Below are positions 26,429 to 35,559 of a stretch of 64,000 bases of DNA, one piece after another. Origin of the DNA: Rubripirellula sp. (GTDB lineage: Bacteria; Planctomycetota; Planctomycetia; Pirellulales; Pirellulaceae); contig JAAXJB010000016.1 of the NCBI GenBank assembly GCA_012270065.1, forward strand, positions 1-64,000. The letters run 5' to 3'. A program made the translations under genes and the position numbers. The notes beneath the pieces were generated by a model, which saw nothing but the letters and a program-made list of their open reading frames with translations, was not told the DNA's origin and searched no databases. Numbering within the stretch: position 1 is the stretch's first letter; the number at the start of each line of letters is the position of its first letter.

Positions 26429-28135
26429 TCATTTTGACTTCACCGGCACAAGTTCATTCCCTTCGACACGTATATCGGCATTTTTCCAGCCAGACGCGTT
26501 CGCATTGAAAATCGCATCGGAAGCTGCCGATGCGGTCACCTGATTTGCCAACACCACGCTCCCTGGCCTGGGGTCCACAAGATGAAACGCAGCTCGGTGA
26601 AACGTTGAGGCGGTATTGCCTTCCATCCGCAGCTTCGCTTGACTTGCGTGCACAGCGTGCCGCCAGTTGCTGAAGCTGTTATTCATCAATGTCACCTCAC
26701 TGTCCTGCAGCGCCCAGATCCCGAAATTCGGTGGCCCGCCCGGCCGCATGTTTTTACCAATCAGCCGGTTCTGATCGAGCACCACGCTCCCCGCGACCCG
26801 CACGCCAGCAACACCTTCGCCGGAAATGACATTGTCACGCAACAACGCTTTTGAACCTGCAAACACCATGACAATCGGTGGCAATCCGCCCGTCCTCTCG
26901 AAATGGTTGGACAACAATGTGACGTCCCACCCGGCCTGAACGCCGACAGCAACCTTGCCATTGTCCACCACGCGATTACCCGTCGCGACACAAACCCCGC
27001 GTTCGCAGGCATCGAACCCAAGACCTGAAAGCTGATTGTGGTGACAATGATTGTCGATCAATGTCGGCGTGGCGTTTCCCGCCTGACCAATCCCCGACAT
27101 CTCATTTTCGTAACATTCGTTGCCAACAATCATCGGGGAAGCTCCTGAACGTGAGCCAATCCCTGCCATTTTGTTGCGGTAACAGCGGTTTGCACGAATC
27201 ACAGGTTGCGATTCCTTCTCCGCGCCGATCCCTGCCATGCCATTGCTGTAACAGTCGTTATCCTGAATCACCGGACGCGTATCCTGTCCGCTCCTGACTC
27301 CAATTCCAGCCCGTCGATTACCGTAACAATGATTGCGCATCACAACGGGACAGGCTCCTTCACTGATGCCGATTCCCGCACGGATATTATTCCAACAACG
27401 GTTGTCAATAATCGCCGGGGATGCATTTTCGTGACCAATCCCTGCGTAAAAATTTTCAAAACAGTGGTTGCGTTGCGCATGGCCTCGCGATTGATTCATG
27501 AAACCGATACCGCCCCCCATGTTCCGATAACACACATTGTCAAAAACTCGTGTTTCGGTTGTGGAGGGACCTTGAACTGCGATTCCGGTGTACCCGACGT
27601 GATGAACGATGTTGTGCATTACATCACAATTAACATCATCAACTGAGATCCCGGCGATTCCCGGCGCACCGATGGGATCGTAGGGCTGCTCATTTCCGGA
27701 CGTCAAATGATGACGTTCCCATGATGCTGAATCGTACTTGCCAACATTTGTGACAGTAAAACCATCCAGACGGCTACCCTCGGCCATCTGAACACCCGCG
27801 TTGTCACCGTTGTCTCCACCCCCATCAATGATGGTACGCTCCGCACGCTGCAGGCCAACTTGCCCCCTTTCATCATCGCCAATACTACGCAGTGAAACAC
27901 CGGGTTTCAGCTTCAACCTCTCCTTGTACGTTCCCGGCTGCACCAGAATGTGGTCACCAGCCTTTGACTGATCAATGGCTTCCTGAATGGTAGCGTGTTG
28001 TTCTGGTACCCGCAGTGTTTCTGCGTTCACCATCTGCTGCAAGACAAGAACCAACATGACCATTGGCCCTGCGTAAACACGGCCACGCCCACCTGCTGAC
28101 CATCCAATGTGGCACCACGTCATCGACACAAACAA
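26429..28135 (-). CDS. Secreted right-handed beta-helix protein
   Basis: A 568-residue exported protein of the parallel beta-helix (PbH1, pectate-lyase/NosD-like) type. The N-terminus has a hydrophobic signal core (GPMVMLVLVLQQMVNA); starts at 28135, 28123 or 28063 are all possible, and I kept the longest. The sequence then gives the usual entry motif IQEAIDQSKAGDHILVQPGTYKE. Residues ~200-372 form eight turns of about 23 residues with the consensus NxCYxNxxAGIG, placing a Cys at the same spot in each turn (202, 225, 247, 270, 295, 318, 341, 364). No catalytic residues are evident, so a lyase or hydrolase role is unproven; binding or scaffolding is equally likely. It is convergent with xseA and divergent from the exported sulfatase. 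Confidence 0.85.
   Translation of the reverse strand: MFVSMTWCHIGWSAGGRGRVYAGPMVMLVLVLQQMVNAETLRVPEQHATIQEAIDQSKAGDHILVQPGTYKERLKLKPGVSLRSIGDDERGQVGLQRAERTIIDGGGDNGDNAGVQMAEGSRLDGFTVTNVGKYDSASWERHHLTSGNEQPYDPIGAPGIAGISVDDVNCDVMHNIVHHVGYTGIAVQGPSTTETRVFDNVCYRNMGGGIGFMNQSRGHAQRNHCFENFYAGIGHENASPAIIDNRCWNNIRAGIGISEGACPVVMRNHCYGNRRAGIGVRSGQDTRPVIQDNDCYSNGMAGIGAEKESQPVIRANRCYRNKMAGIGSRSGASPMIVGNECYENEMSGIGQAGNATPTLIDNHCHHNQLSGLGFDACERGVCVATGNRVVDNGKVAVGVQAGWDVTLLSNHFERTGGLPPIVMVFAGSKALLRDNVISGEGVAGVRVAGSVVLDQNRLIGKNMRPGGPPNFGIWALQDSEVTLMNNSFSNWRHAVHASQAKLRMEGNTASTFHRAAFHLVDPRPGSVVLANQVTASAASDAIFNANASGWKNADIRVEGNELVPVKSK
27020..27538 (-). repeat. Eight 23-residue beta-helix repeats
   Basis: The coding DNA repeats with a period near 69 bp. 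The units read NHCFENFYAGIG, NRCWNNIRAGIG, NHCYGNRRAGIG, NDCYSNGMAGIG, NRCYRNKMAGIG, NECYENEMSGIG and NHCHHNQLSGLG, preceded by a weaker NVCYRNMGGGIG. Cys spacing is 23, 22, 23, 25, 23, 23 and 23 residues. Confidence 0.85.
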
Positions 28136-28477
28136 TCTCCTGATGAATTCAAAAATACCAATTCATGAACCTGACACAGTTACATCCTTCTGTCCATCAT
28201 CGTTGGCGTCGCGATCATGAAGATCTCGTCCATGAGATTCATTCTCTTGAAGGCGCAGGCAAAAACAGACAGGGGCCGCTATCATAAACAGTTGACAACG
28301 CGATGGGCAGAACATCGACCCAGAATCATCACTCTGTGGTACAACCAAAGCCTGTTAACCATCGCAGTGCCGTGCTATCGTTTCTGGCAGAGGCTTACCG
28401 CTCCCGGGCGCCGAGACAACAACGCCTCTGGCATATCCACGCCATTCCCTTGCCGACAAAGAACACTGAGTCCCATC
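28136..28477. other. Divergent intergenic region
   Basis: These 342 bp lie between the beta-helix gene (minus) and the exported sulfatase (plus). The sulfatase frame is open through most of it but the translation has no conserved features before the GTG at 28478. Promoters for both genes are expected here; none is clearly visible. Confidence 0.35.
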
Positions 28478-30058
28478 GTGAATCACTCTCCCCGTTGCCT
28501 CGCATTTTCCGCATTTTCGCTGATCCTGATCACACTCGTGTTCTGCAAGGACACGGCGGCGGAGCGACCGAACATCCTGTTTCTATTTTCAGACGATCAC
28601 GCCATCAAATCGATTTCTGCCTACGGCGGTCCATTAGCCGAAGTTGCGCCAACGCCGAATATTGACCGCATCGCGCAACAGGGCGCGGTGTTCACCAACT
28701 CCTTCTGTGCAAATTCCATCTGCGGCCCCTCGCGCGCAAACATTCTCACCGGGAAGCACAGCCACAAAAACGGCTTCATGCGGAATGGCAACACCTTTGA
28801 CCCCAGCCAGTGGACAGCTGCCAAGACGCTGCAAAAAGGCGGCTACAACACCGCGGTCATCGGCAAATGGCATTTGAAAACCAATCCCGTTGGCTTCGAC
28901 CACTGGGAGATTTTTCCCGGGCAGGGCAGCTACTACAACCCCGTCTTCATTCAGATGGATGGCAGCAAGAAACGCTTTGAGGGATACGCAACCGACCTCA
29001 CTACCCAGAAAGCGATCGATTGGCTGGATAATCGCGACAAGAAAAAACCGTTCTTTCTGATGTGTCAGCATAAAGCTCCGCACCGTACATTTTCACCAGC
29101 GCTACGTCACCTGGGATCTTTCGATGACATCGAAATACCAGAACCAGAAACACTCTTCGACAAGTACTACAACCGCCACCCATCACTGGCGAAGAACGAG
29201 ATGGAAATCGACCGGCACTTTGACTGGGCGTACGACGCAAAGATCCGTAAAGATGAAAGAGGCAACGTCCAACTGCCAAAACCGGATCGTTACGGAACCC
29301 CCGAATACAACCGCATGACGGCATCCCAGAAAAAGAAATGGGACGCCTATTATTCACCACTCAACCAGAAGTTCCTGAAGCAATTTGCGGCGGGTGAACT
29401 GAGTCACGACGAAGTCGTTCGTTGGAAATACCGCCGATACATGCGGAACTACCTCAGCACAGTGAAAGCGGTCGATGAAAGCGTTGGACGAATGCTCAAA
29501 TATCTGGACGACAATGGACTCGCCGAAAATACGGTGGTCATCTATTCGTCAGATCAAGGCTTTTTCCTTGGGGAACATGGCTGGTACGACAAACGCTGGA
29601 TGTTCGAAGAATCATTTCGAATGCCATTCCTGATTCGTTGGCCAAACGTGATTCGCCCTGGATCCCGACCTGATCAGCTGATTCAGAACATTGACTACGC
29701 ACCAACATTCCTGGACATGGCTGGTCTGCCAACGCCGAAGGAAGTGCAAGGAAAATCTCTCCTGCCTCTTTTCAAAAATGAATCCGGAAAATGGCGTGAT
29801 TCTCTGTACTACGCGTATTATGAACTCGGCGAACACGCGGTCCCGCAGCACTTTGGCGTACGTACGCAAACCCACAAACTGATCTATTTCCCCAAGAGTG
29901 ATTCGTGGAACCTGTTTGACTTGGAGGAAGACCCGCAAGAATTGCGGAGCGTGCATGAGGACAAGCAGTACCAGGCCATTCGGATCGCGCTGACAGACGA
30001 ATTCAAGCGTCTGCGTCAACTCTACGACGCTCCGCCTTTTCCATCACCTGTGAAGTGA
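28478..30058 (+). CDS. Exported sulfatase (S1 family)
   Basis: Formylglycine-dependent sulfatase expected in the periplasm or outside, acting on sulfated glycans. I chose the GTG at 28478, which gives a clean signal peptide (CLAFSAFSLILITLVFCKDTAA); the longer frame adds 87 residues with no such feature. Of 526 residues, RPNILFLFSDDHA holds the metal-binding Asp39-Asp40. Cys82 in CGPSR is the residue matured to formylglycine, followed by ANILTGKHSHKNG. VIGKWHLK, HKAPHRTF and the later metal site YSSDQGFFLGEHGWYDKRWM also match the family. Overall resemblance is to N-acetylglucosamine-6-sulfatase and heparan-type enzymes, but the substrate is not certain. Next to it lies a beta-helix protein of possible polysaccharide-binding role. 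Confidence 0.93.
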   Translation: MNHSPRCLAFSAFSLILITLVFCKDTAAERPNILFLFSDDHAIKSISAYGGPLAEVAPTPNIDRIAQQGAVFTNSFCANSICGPSRANILTGKHSHKNGFMRNGNTFDPSQWTAAKTLQKGGYNTAVIGKWHLKTNPVGFDHWEIFPGQGSYYNPVFIQMDGSKKRFEGYATDLTTQKAIDWLDNRDKKKPFFLMCQHKAPHRTFSPALRHLGSFDDIEIPEPETLFDKYYNRHPSLAKNEMEIDRHFDWAYDAKIRKDERGNVQLPKPDRYGTPEYNRMTASQKKKWDAYYSPLNQKFLKQFAAGELSHDEVVRWKYRRYMRNYLSTVKAVDESVGRMLKYLDDNGLAENTVVIYSSDQGFFLGEHGWYDKRWMFEESFRMPFLIRWPNVIRPGSRPDQLIQNIDYAPTFLDMAGLPTPKEVQGKSLLPLFKNESGKWRDSLYYAYYELGEHAVPQHFGVRTQTHKLIYFPKSDSWNLFDLEEDPQELRSVHEDKQYQAIRIALTDEFKRLRQLYDAPPFPSPVK

Positions 30059-30083
30059 TCCCCCAGCAGCGGTGACAGATACG

Positions 30084-30119
30084 AAAAAACGCCCGTCAGT
30101 GGCGGCACTGACAGGCGTT
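30084..30119 (-). terminator. Intrinsic terminator of the PQQ-like propeller gene
   Basis: On the minus strand the inverted repeat GTCAGTG/CACTGAC plus the outer AACGCC/GGCGTT arms (one mismatch between them, 4-nt loop) is followed by TTTTTTC. It lies 70 bp past the propeller gene stop at 30189. The plus-strand side has no T-run. Confidence 0.75.
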
Positions 30120-30188
30120 CACGGTGTCGCGGTGACCTCATCAAACGCTCATTTGAGATCGCTGGACACCCGAGTAAGTCAGTGGAAA

Positions 30189-31421
30189 CTACTTCCACTG
30201 ATAAACTTTGAGAGCGTTCAGATCACGAATGATCACCATATCGTCCTGAATTGCGATATGAGCCCATGAATCATCAGCCACCTTCATTCGATCATCGATC
30301 TCAAGGGCAACGCTTGAGGGTGTTACCAGCAGCAATTCACCAGAGTTGTCGAGAGCGAGAATTTTCTGACCGTTGGTCGCCATGCTCCAATACTTTCCGA
30401 ACGGTGAACTGGTCCAACGGATTTCGCCATCTTCGGTACCCAAAGCGGTTGCCCGTTGGTTCTTCTGATGCAGATAAATCGTGTCACCGATCAAAACTGG
30501 CGAAGACATGTAACCCTGACTCTTCTGGCTCCAGATTTCTTCGACCGACCATTGATCTCCTTCCTTGGAAATCTCGAACAACTGTGCTTTTCCGCTGTGA
30601 GCCGTGTTGAAAATGCGATCGCCTTTGATGACGGGCGTGAGAATGTTCATTCCCCGGAAGGACTGGATCGGCTGTTGCCAGAGAACATTTCCTGTTTTCA
30701 TATCGACTCCACACAACGCTTGGCGAGTCTGAACCACCAGTTGCCGCTCACCTGCAAGGGTTGCGATGACGGGACTTGAGAAAGACCCGCTGCTCATCAT
30801 GCCCTTGGTGTCCTCCAAACTGGACCACAAAACCTCACCATCTTCCATTGAAACCTTGACCAGAGCTCCGCCAGATTGAACGTACGCGGTATCTCCATCA
30901 ATCAGAGGCGAGCATACAGCCCCGAACGCAGGCAGCGGGGAACCAGTTTTGGAGGGGAAATCAAGCCTCCAGTTCTCTTTGCCGGTTTTCGTATCCAGAC
31001 AGACCAACACGTCCCGCATGCCGAGCACGAGCAGCTTGTCACCAGAAACAGCAGGAGTGGATCGAATCCAGTCACCGTTGGAAGCAGCGAAGAACGGGAC
31101 AGCCATCGCGCCGGGCCATTCCTTCTCCCAAACCACCTTGCCCGATTTGAGATCGTAAGCGGTCACTTTCTCGTTTGTTTTGTCGATGGTTTCAGTCGTG
31201 AATACCATCCCGTCCTGTGAGATGGGGCCGCTGTAACTTGGCGCATGTGGTTTTTCCCACACCAGCTTCATCCGGCCATTGAGTGCGTCCGGCCATTCTT
31301 TTTCGGCCAATTGGCTGTCACGGTTGGGTCCCCGCCACTGATTCCAGTCGGCCCCGTAAGCAAGCCCCGCAGTTGTGGCAAAAACTGCGAGCGTAGCGTT
31401 AAAAAACATCGTGAAACGCAT
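30189..31421 (-). CDS. Secreted PQQ-like beta-propeller repeat protein
   Basis: A 410-residue exported protein with a typical signal peptide (MRFTMFFNATLAVFATTAGLAYGA) followed by DWNQWRGPNRDS, the hallmark start of planctomycete PQQ-like propeller proteins. Repeated blades of the type VTAYDLKSGKVVWEKEW, VLVCLDTKTGKENWRLDFP and LVKVSMEDGEVLWSS are visible. These match PQQ enzyme repeats, but PQQ ligands are not identifiable and many such proteins bind no cofactor. The ATG has a good ribosome site, AAAGGA with 5-nt spacing. It is the last gene of a possible minus-strand unit (S46 peptidase, pterin dehydratase, UvrC-like, propeller). Role: perhaps a scaffold or dehydrogenase, unproven. Confidence 0.9.
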   Translation of the reverse strand: MRFTMFFNATLAVFATTAGLAYGADWNQWRGPNRDSQLAEKEWPDALNGRMKLVWEKPHAPSYSGPISQDGMVFTTETIDKTNEKVTAYDLKSGKVVWEKEWPGAMAVPFFAASNGDWIRSTPAVSGDKLLVLGMRDVLVCLDTKTGKENWRLDFPSKTGSPLPAFGAVCSPLIDGDTAYVQSGGALVKVSMEDGEVLWSSLEDTKGMMSSGSFSSPVIATLAGERQLVVQTRQALCGVDMKTGNVLWQQPIQSFRGMNILTPVIKGDRIFNTAHSGKAQLFEISKEGDQWSVEEIWSQKSQGYMSSPVLIGDTIYLHQKNQRATALGTEDGEIRWTSSPFGKYWSMATNGQKILALDNSGELLLVTPSSVALEIDDRMKVADDSWAHIAIQDDMVIIRDLNALKVYQWK

Positions 31422-31462
31422 AGTAATCCTTTAATAAGGAGTTTGTTGAAGTGATTTGGCCA

Positions 31463-32665
31463 CTATAGGGCGCCGGAAACCCCTGAATCTGACCTGCTGC
31501 GGAAATGCGAATCTTTGAATGCCTGTGACGGCGGAAACGTTGCCTGCAGCTCATCCCGGTGCTTCCGGAACCAGGACGCGACCAACTGCAACGTATGCGG
31601 ATATTGCCCGTGTCCGCGTGCCAGTCTTTCCGATGTCACGGCGGACCAGTGGCCAATTTTTTCATGCAAGCGGCGATATTCATTACGATCCCGGGGGGCT
31701 GCCACCACATCGGCTATTTCCCCGCAATGAATCAGGTACCACGCCCCACATCCATCAAATCCAGGGACGGCATAAATGAATGTGTACCGCCGTCGTGCAC
31801 GAGCCAGCATGCCCAATTTCCGGTCAACATATTCCAGCGACTTGGTCATGGCATGAGCTCTGCCCGCGAGCTCATACTGCCGATTTTCTGCTGCCTGCCG
31901 CATTTGCCGCCGCATTGCCAGCAGCGGCTCATGATTGAAGCCATCCAGAAAACTCTCGGCAGCATTGACTTGCCGATCGTACTGGCTCCGTGTGCATGCC
32001 GCTGCACATGGCCCGACACAGGTTCCTACCTCAAGTCGAAGACACCCCGGTCGATGCTCAAGATCAAAAAGCTGCATCTGTTCTGCAAAATGAAACAGCT
32101 GTTTCTCACTGCAATCGCGAAGCATGAATACCTTGTTCAGGCAATCCACTGCGTTTCGCATCCGTGATGCACCAAAAAACGGTCCCTCCACACCCACGCA
32201 ATCCGGCGGTGGTGTTGCCGCAAGAAAAAAGTAAGCGGGATTCCTTCCCAGACAAAGATAGACCGGACGCTGGCGTTGGGGGACACCTTGGACATTCCAG
32301 CGTGGAGAGAGCTTTCGAATCAGGTGCTGTTCCCGCACCAGGGCCGCAAATTCGCTGGGTTGTGTTTCCCACTGAATCGCGCGTGCATTCTCGATGATTC
32401 TTCCGCCCTTCTCGCGCGCATTGGAAGCAGCAAAATAGCTCAGCAAACGGGAGCGAAGCGACTTGCTTTTTCCGACGTAGATCAGACAGCCTTTGCGATC
32501 CAACATGCCGTAGACACCGGGCACACGGGGGCATGCCTGCATGACCTGTTTCTTCAAGTCATCGGCTGATTTGCCACCAACAACCTCGACCGGCCTCGGT
32601 TCGTGCGGATTGAAGGGATCTGCACCGAAGCCGATCTCGGGTTCATCCCTCAGCATTTCATCCAT
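31463..32665 (-). CDS. UvrC N-terminal-half homologue (GIY-YIG nuclease, no RNase H domain)
   Basis: A 400-residue protein related to the N-terminal half of excinuclease subunit UvrC. The GIY-YIG domain is VPGVYGMLDRKGCLIYVGKSKSLRSRLLSYF, with the conserved QWETQPSEFAALVREQHLIRKLSPRWNV. The UvrC cysteine cluster (CLRLEVGTCVGPCAAAC) follows, then a UVR-like helix (AENRQYELAGRAHAMTKSLEYV). The RNase H-like nuclease and HhH domains that make the 5' incision in UvrC are absent; the stop comes where they would begin. It may therefore make only the 3' incision, as the Cho protein does in E. coli, or have another role. It is followed 41 bp later by the propeller gene, in the same direction. Confidence 0.88.
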   Translation of the reverse strand: MDEMLRDEPEIGFGADPFNPHEPRPVEVVGGKSADDLKKQVMQACPRVPGVYGMLDRKGCLIYVGKSKSLRSRLLSYFAASNAREKGGRIIENARAIQWETQPSEFAALVREQHLIRKLSPRWNVQGVPQRQRPVYLCLGRNPAYFFLAATPPPDCVGVEGPFFGASRMRNAVDCLNKVFMLRDCSEKQLFHFAEQMQLFDLEHRPGCLRLEVGTCVGPCAAACTRSQYDRQVNAAESFLDGFNHEPLLAMRRQMRQAAENRQYELAGRAHAMTKSLEYVDRKLGMLARARRRYTFIYAVPGFDGCGAWYLIHCGEIADVVAAPRDRNEYRRLHEKIGHWSAVTSERLARGHGQYPHTLQLVASWFRKHRDELQATFPPSQAFKDSHFRSRSDSGVSGAL

Positions 32666-32770
32666 GATGTCCCGTCCTAGAACCCATCCTTCCGATTAAC
32701 AAAAACCAGGTGATCGACCAGTCAGCCGATCGCGTTTGTTACCTGTGCTGCGTAGCGTGCTGCCGCCGGA

Positions 32771-33121
32771 TCAACTCAGGATCTCGTCGATCTTGGCTGC
32801 GAGAATGAAATCATTTTCACTGAGGCCGCCAATCGCGTGCGTGGTCAATTCTATCCGCAAATTCCGATAGCCGGTGATGTGCAGATCGGGATGATGGCCA
32901 TCCTCTTCGGCCAGGTCCGCGATCTGGTTGACCATGGCCATCACTTCTACAAAATTCTTGCACACCACCGCCCGAGAAACCCATTTGGAGTCGTCTGAAA
33001 GGTTCCATTTGGGAGTGGTCTTCAAATAGATCACCGCCTGATCCGGTTCGATGACCGGCACACCTCCCTCGCACGGCAGGCATTTCTTCTGTCTCAAAGA
33101 TTCGGTTGTCGGCTCACTCAT
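32771..33121 (-). CDS. Pterin-4a-carbinolamine dehydratase
   Basis: Recycles 4a-hydroxytetrahydrobiopterin, or acts in related pterin metabolism, by dehydration. The 116-residue protein has the family core KWNLSDDSKWVSRAVVCKNFVEVMAMVNQIADLAEEDGHHPDLHITGYRNLRIELTTHAIGGLSENDF, containing the catalytic His pair in DGHHPDLHI. The length is normal. The ATG at 33121 has a ribosome site GGGAG with about 8-nt spacing. It lies between the S46 peptidase and the UvrC-like gene in one orientation. No aromatic amino acid hydroxylase is seen in the window, so the pterin user is unknown. Confidence 0.93.
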   Translation of the reverse strand: MSEPTTESLRQKKCLPCEGGVPVIEPDQAVIYLKTTPKWNLSDDSKWVSRAVVCKNFVEVMAMVNQIADLAEEDGHHPDLHITGYRNLRIELTTHAIGGLSENDFILAAKIDEILS

Positions 33122-33196
33122 TCAATCATCTCCCTGATAAATAATGCAAATGCTGGTTGTTCAATCTGGTGTTTTCCAAATCATTCCTGCAGACAA

Positions 33197-35251
33197 CTAC
33201 CGACCTATTTGATCCGCCAGGTCTTTCGCTCCGTAAATCGCCTTCAAAGCTTCGATGATTCCAACACCGGCAACGCTGACAGCCCGCGCCTGATCATCGC
33301 TGTACAAGTAGTCGCTGGTCAGACTCTGGATGTTTCCGTCGAAAATCAGACCCACCAATTCGCCATCACGATTGACCACTGGCGAACCGCTGTTGCCACC
33401 GATGATGTCTGCCGTGCAGACAAAGTTCAGTGGTGTTTGCAAATCCACTTTTGTTTCTGCTTTGAGCCATGATTCTGGCAGGTCGAAATCCTGTTGCCCG
33501 GCGTGTTCGAGAGCATGCCGGTAAGCACCGGCGAAATCAGTTGTGGCGGGTATTTTCTTGCCGTCTTCGGTGTATCCTTTGACCTCGCCGAAGGCCAAAC
33601 GGAGGGTAAAAGTGGCATCCGGGTAACCATCAGTTCCCTCGACCGCAGTGACCGCCTGACTGACCCGTGCGTAGGCTTGTCGTTCGCTCTCGGCAATCCT
33701 TTCATTTTCACTTCGCAGTCTTCGATACTCTTCTTCGACCATCCGCGCAAGAACGATCATGGGATCGGAACTGTCCGCAATACCCTCGTTTCCACCATCG
33801 ACCAGTTTTTTCCGCTCGGCAACCTCGACAAGTCGAGTTCCATTGATAAGTTCCGCAGCCCGTTCGCGTGGACTTTTCCCAGCCAGCGTTTCAACCACCA
33901 GCGGATGGTCCGCTCCCCAGGTTTCGATGAAACGTGACAGTTCGTCGGCAAGCTTGACCTGCTCCAGATCCTGGTAGACAGGAGCCGTGCTCAGAAGCGA
34001 CTGCAACAGTGATTCCCTTGCCGCGTCAGTGTAACCACGCAGCCTCTGCTCGTTCGGCTTTTGGTCTTCCGCTGCCAACAGGACCAGTTGCAACGCATAC
34101 CCGAAAAGGCTGCTCCGGAAACTGACCGACTTTCCAAGCATTTGTGCTTTCTCGTGCTGGATAGCTGCGATCTCCGTCCATGCGTTTGCCAGATCGCTTG
34201 CTCCGGAATCCTTGGCCAACGCGTCCAACAGATCAGCTTCGCGTTCCTGTTTGTTCTGCAAAGTGCCCGGGTTCTGCAGACCTGCCAACATCCCAGTGTA
34301 AGCCTTCCGGGAGTTCTGTAATCCGAAAAGTTCATCCCGTGCACGGCGTGAAGCTTCCTTGCCTTCCAGACTGAATTGCTGCATCAAGATCTCTTTGCGA
34401 CGCAGGAAATCAAGCAGGTAGGGAATCCTCGTATCACGAAGATACTTCAAAGCGGCGACCGTGAATATTCGCTGGGTGCGACCGGGGTTTCCACTGACAA
34501 AAACCAACTCACCAGATTCCAGCGGAGCAGCACTCCACTTCAGATAATGATCCAGTTTTGCCGGTTTGCCATTTTCATAAACCCGCATGATGGTCGCATC
34601 AAGGTTGTAACGCGGGTACTCAAAGTTATCCGCATCGCCACCGAAAAACGCTGCAGCGGTTTCAGGCGCCCATACCAGACGCACATCCGTGAATTTCCTG
34701 TACCGGTAAAGGTGATACCTGGCTCCACCGAAAAGCGTCACGACATCGCTACGATAACCCGTCTCATCGAGTGATTCCTTTTCAATGTTCGCAATCACGG
34801 CACGACGCTGCTTCGCAGATTCTGCTGGCGATGCCTGAGAATCGACAGCCTCCTCAACACGCCCCGTTACATCTTCGATGGATACCAGTTGGTTCAATTC
34901 CAGATCAGGCGCCTTGAGTTCCTGATCCGACGACGTTGCCAGGAACCCGTCATCAATCAGATTTCGCTCCGGAGTGCTCAACTTGTGCAGCGTGTCACTC
35001 GCAACATGATGATTGGTCAAAACCAGGCCATTGCTGGAAATGAAAGACCCGGAACCGCCACTGTTGAATCGAACTGAACTAAGCCGAAGATGATTCGCCC
35101 AATCCTCGGAAGCTTGAAACCCATAACGCTCCTGCAGCAGTTTGACTGGCAAGTCGTTGAAGAGATACATGCCTTCATCGCCCCGAAGTTTCGGAGCTGA
35201 ACAAACCATGGCCATTTGCAACATGAATAGTGAAACCAGTTGGATTTTCAT
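33197..35251 (-). CDS. S46 family serine dipeptidyl peptidase (DPP7/DPP11-like)
   Basis: Exported dipeptidyl peptidase removing dipeptides from peptide N-termini. The 684-residue protein starts at the ATG at 35251 with a signal peptide (MKIQLVSLFMLQMAMVCSA); the frame upstream is not meaningful. Chymotrypsin-like triad elements are all present: the His pair in GLVLTNHHV (81-82), the Asp region FFGGDADNFEYPRYN, and Ser623 in GGNSGSPVVN. The DLPVKLLQERYGF segment and helical insert also match family S46. The specificity residue is not readable with certainty. Together with the M13 peptidase at 5.6 kb it suggests peptide use outside the cell. Confidence 0.94.
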   Translation of the reverse strand: MKIQLVSLFMLQMAMVCSAPKLRGDEGMYLFNDLPVKLLQERYGFQASEDWANHLRLSSVRFNSGGSGSFISSNGLVLTNHHVASDTLHKLSTPERNLIDDGFLATSSDQELKAPDLELNQLVSIEDVTGRVEEAVDSQASPAESAKQRRAVIANIEKESLDETGYRSDVVTLFGGARYHLYRYRKFTDVRLVWAPETAAAFFGGDADNFEYPRYNLDATIMRVYENGKPAKLDHYLKWSAAPLESGELVFVSGNPGRTQRIFTVAALKYLRDTRIPYLLDFLRRKEILMQQFSLEGKEASRRARDELFGLQNSRKAYTGMLAGLQNPGTLQNKQEREADLLDALAKDSGASDLANAWTEIAAIQHEKAQMLGKSVSFRSSLFGYALQLVLLAAEDQKPNEQRLRGYTDAARESLLQSLLSTAPVYQDLEQVKLADELSRFIETWGADHPLVVETLAGKSPRERAAELINGTRLVEVAERKKLVDGGNEGIADSSDPMIVLARMVEEEYRRLRSENERIAESERQAYARVSQAVTAVEGTDGYPDATFTLRLAFGEVKGYTEDGKKIPATTDFAGAYRHALEHAGQQDFDLPESWLKAETKVDLQTPLNFVCTADIIGGNSGSPVVNRDGELVGLIFDGNIQSLTSDYLYSDDQARAVSVAGVGIIEALKAIYGAKDLADQIGR

Positions 35252-35559
35252 TGGAGAGACCGAGTCAGTGAATCGCGGCAACAAGCATTTGAAAGCAAAG
35301 CGATCAGTGGCAAAATCACAGCCACCTTCCAAGTTTTCTTGCACTGATAGTTTTAGCGTTGTAGCGCGAAATTTGCAGTGGCCTGCCTGTTGCCAACGGA
35401 GAAAACCCGCCGGTTTCGGCAAAAAAATTCCACCGGGAAAAACCTGACCGAAACGCTCTGGCAGCACAGTAAAAATCCTGCTTAAACTCCTGTGTTGGCC
35501 GGAATGTTGGAAAGGCAGACCGGAAAGTCAGGAAATCACTGTATCGTCGCAGGAACGCC
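35252..35559. other. Divergent intergenic region
   Basis: These 308 bp lie between the S46 peptidase (minus) and the GT9 transferase (plus). The upstream extension of the peptidase frame is open but not protein-like. No structure beyond that was found. Confidence 0.3.
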
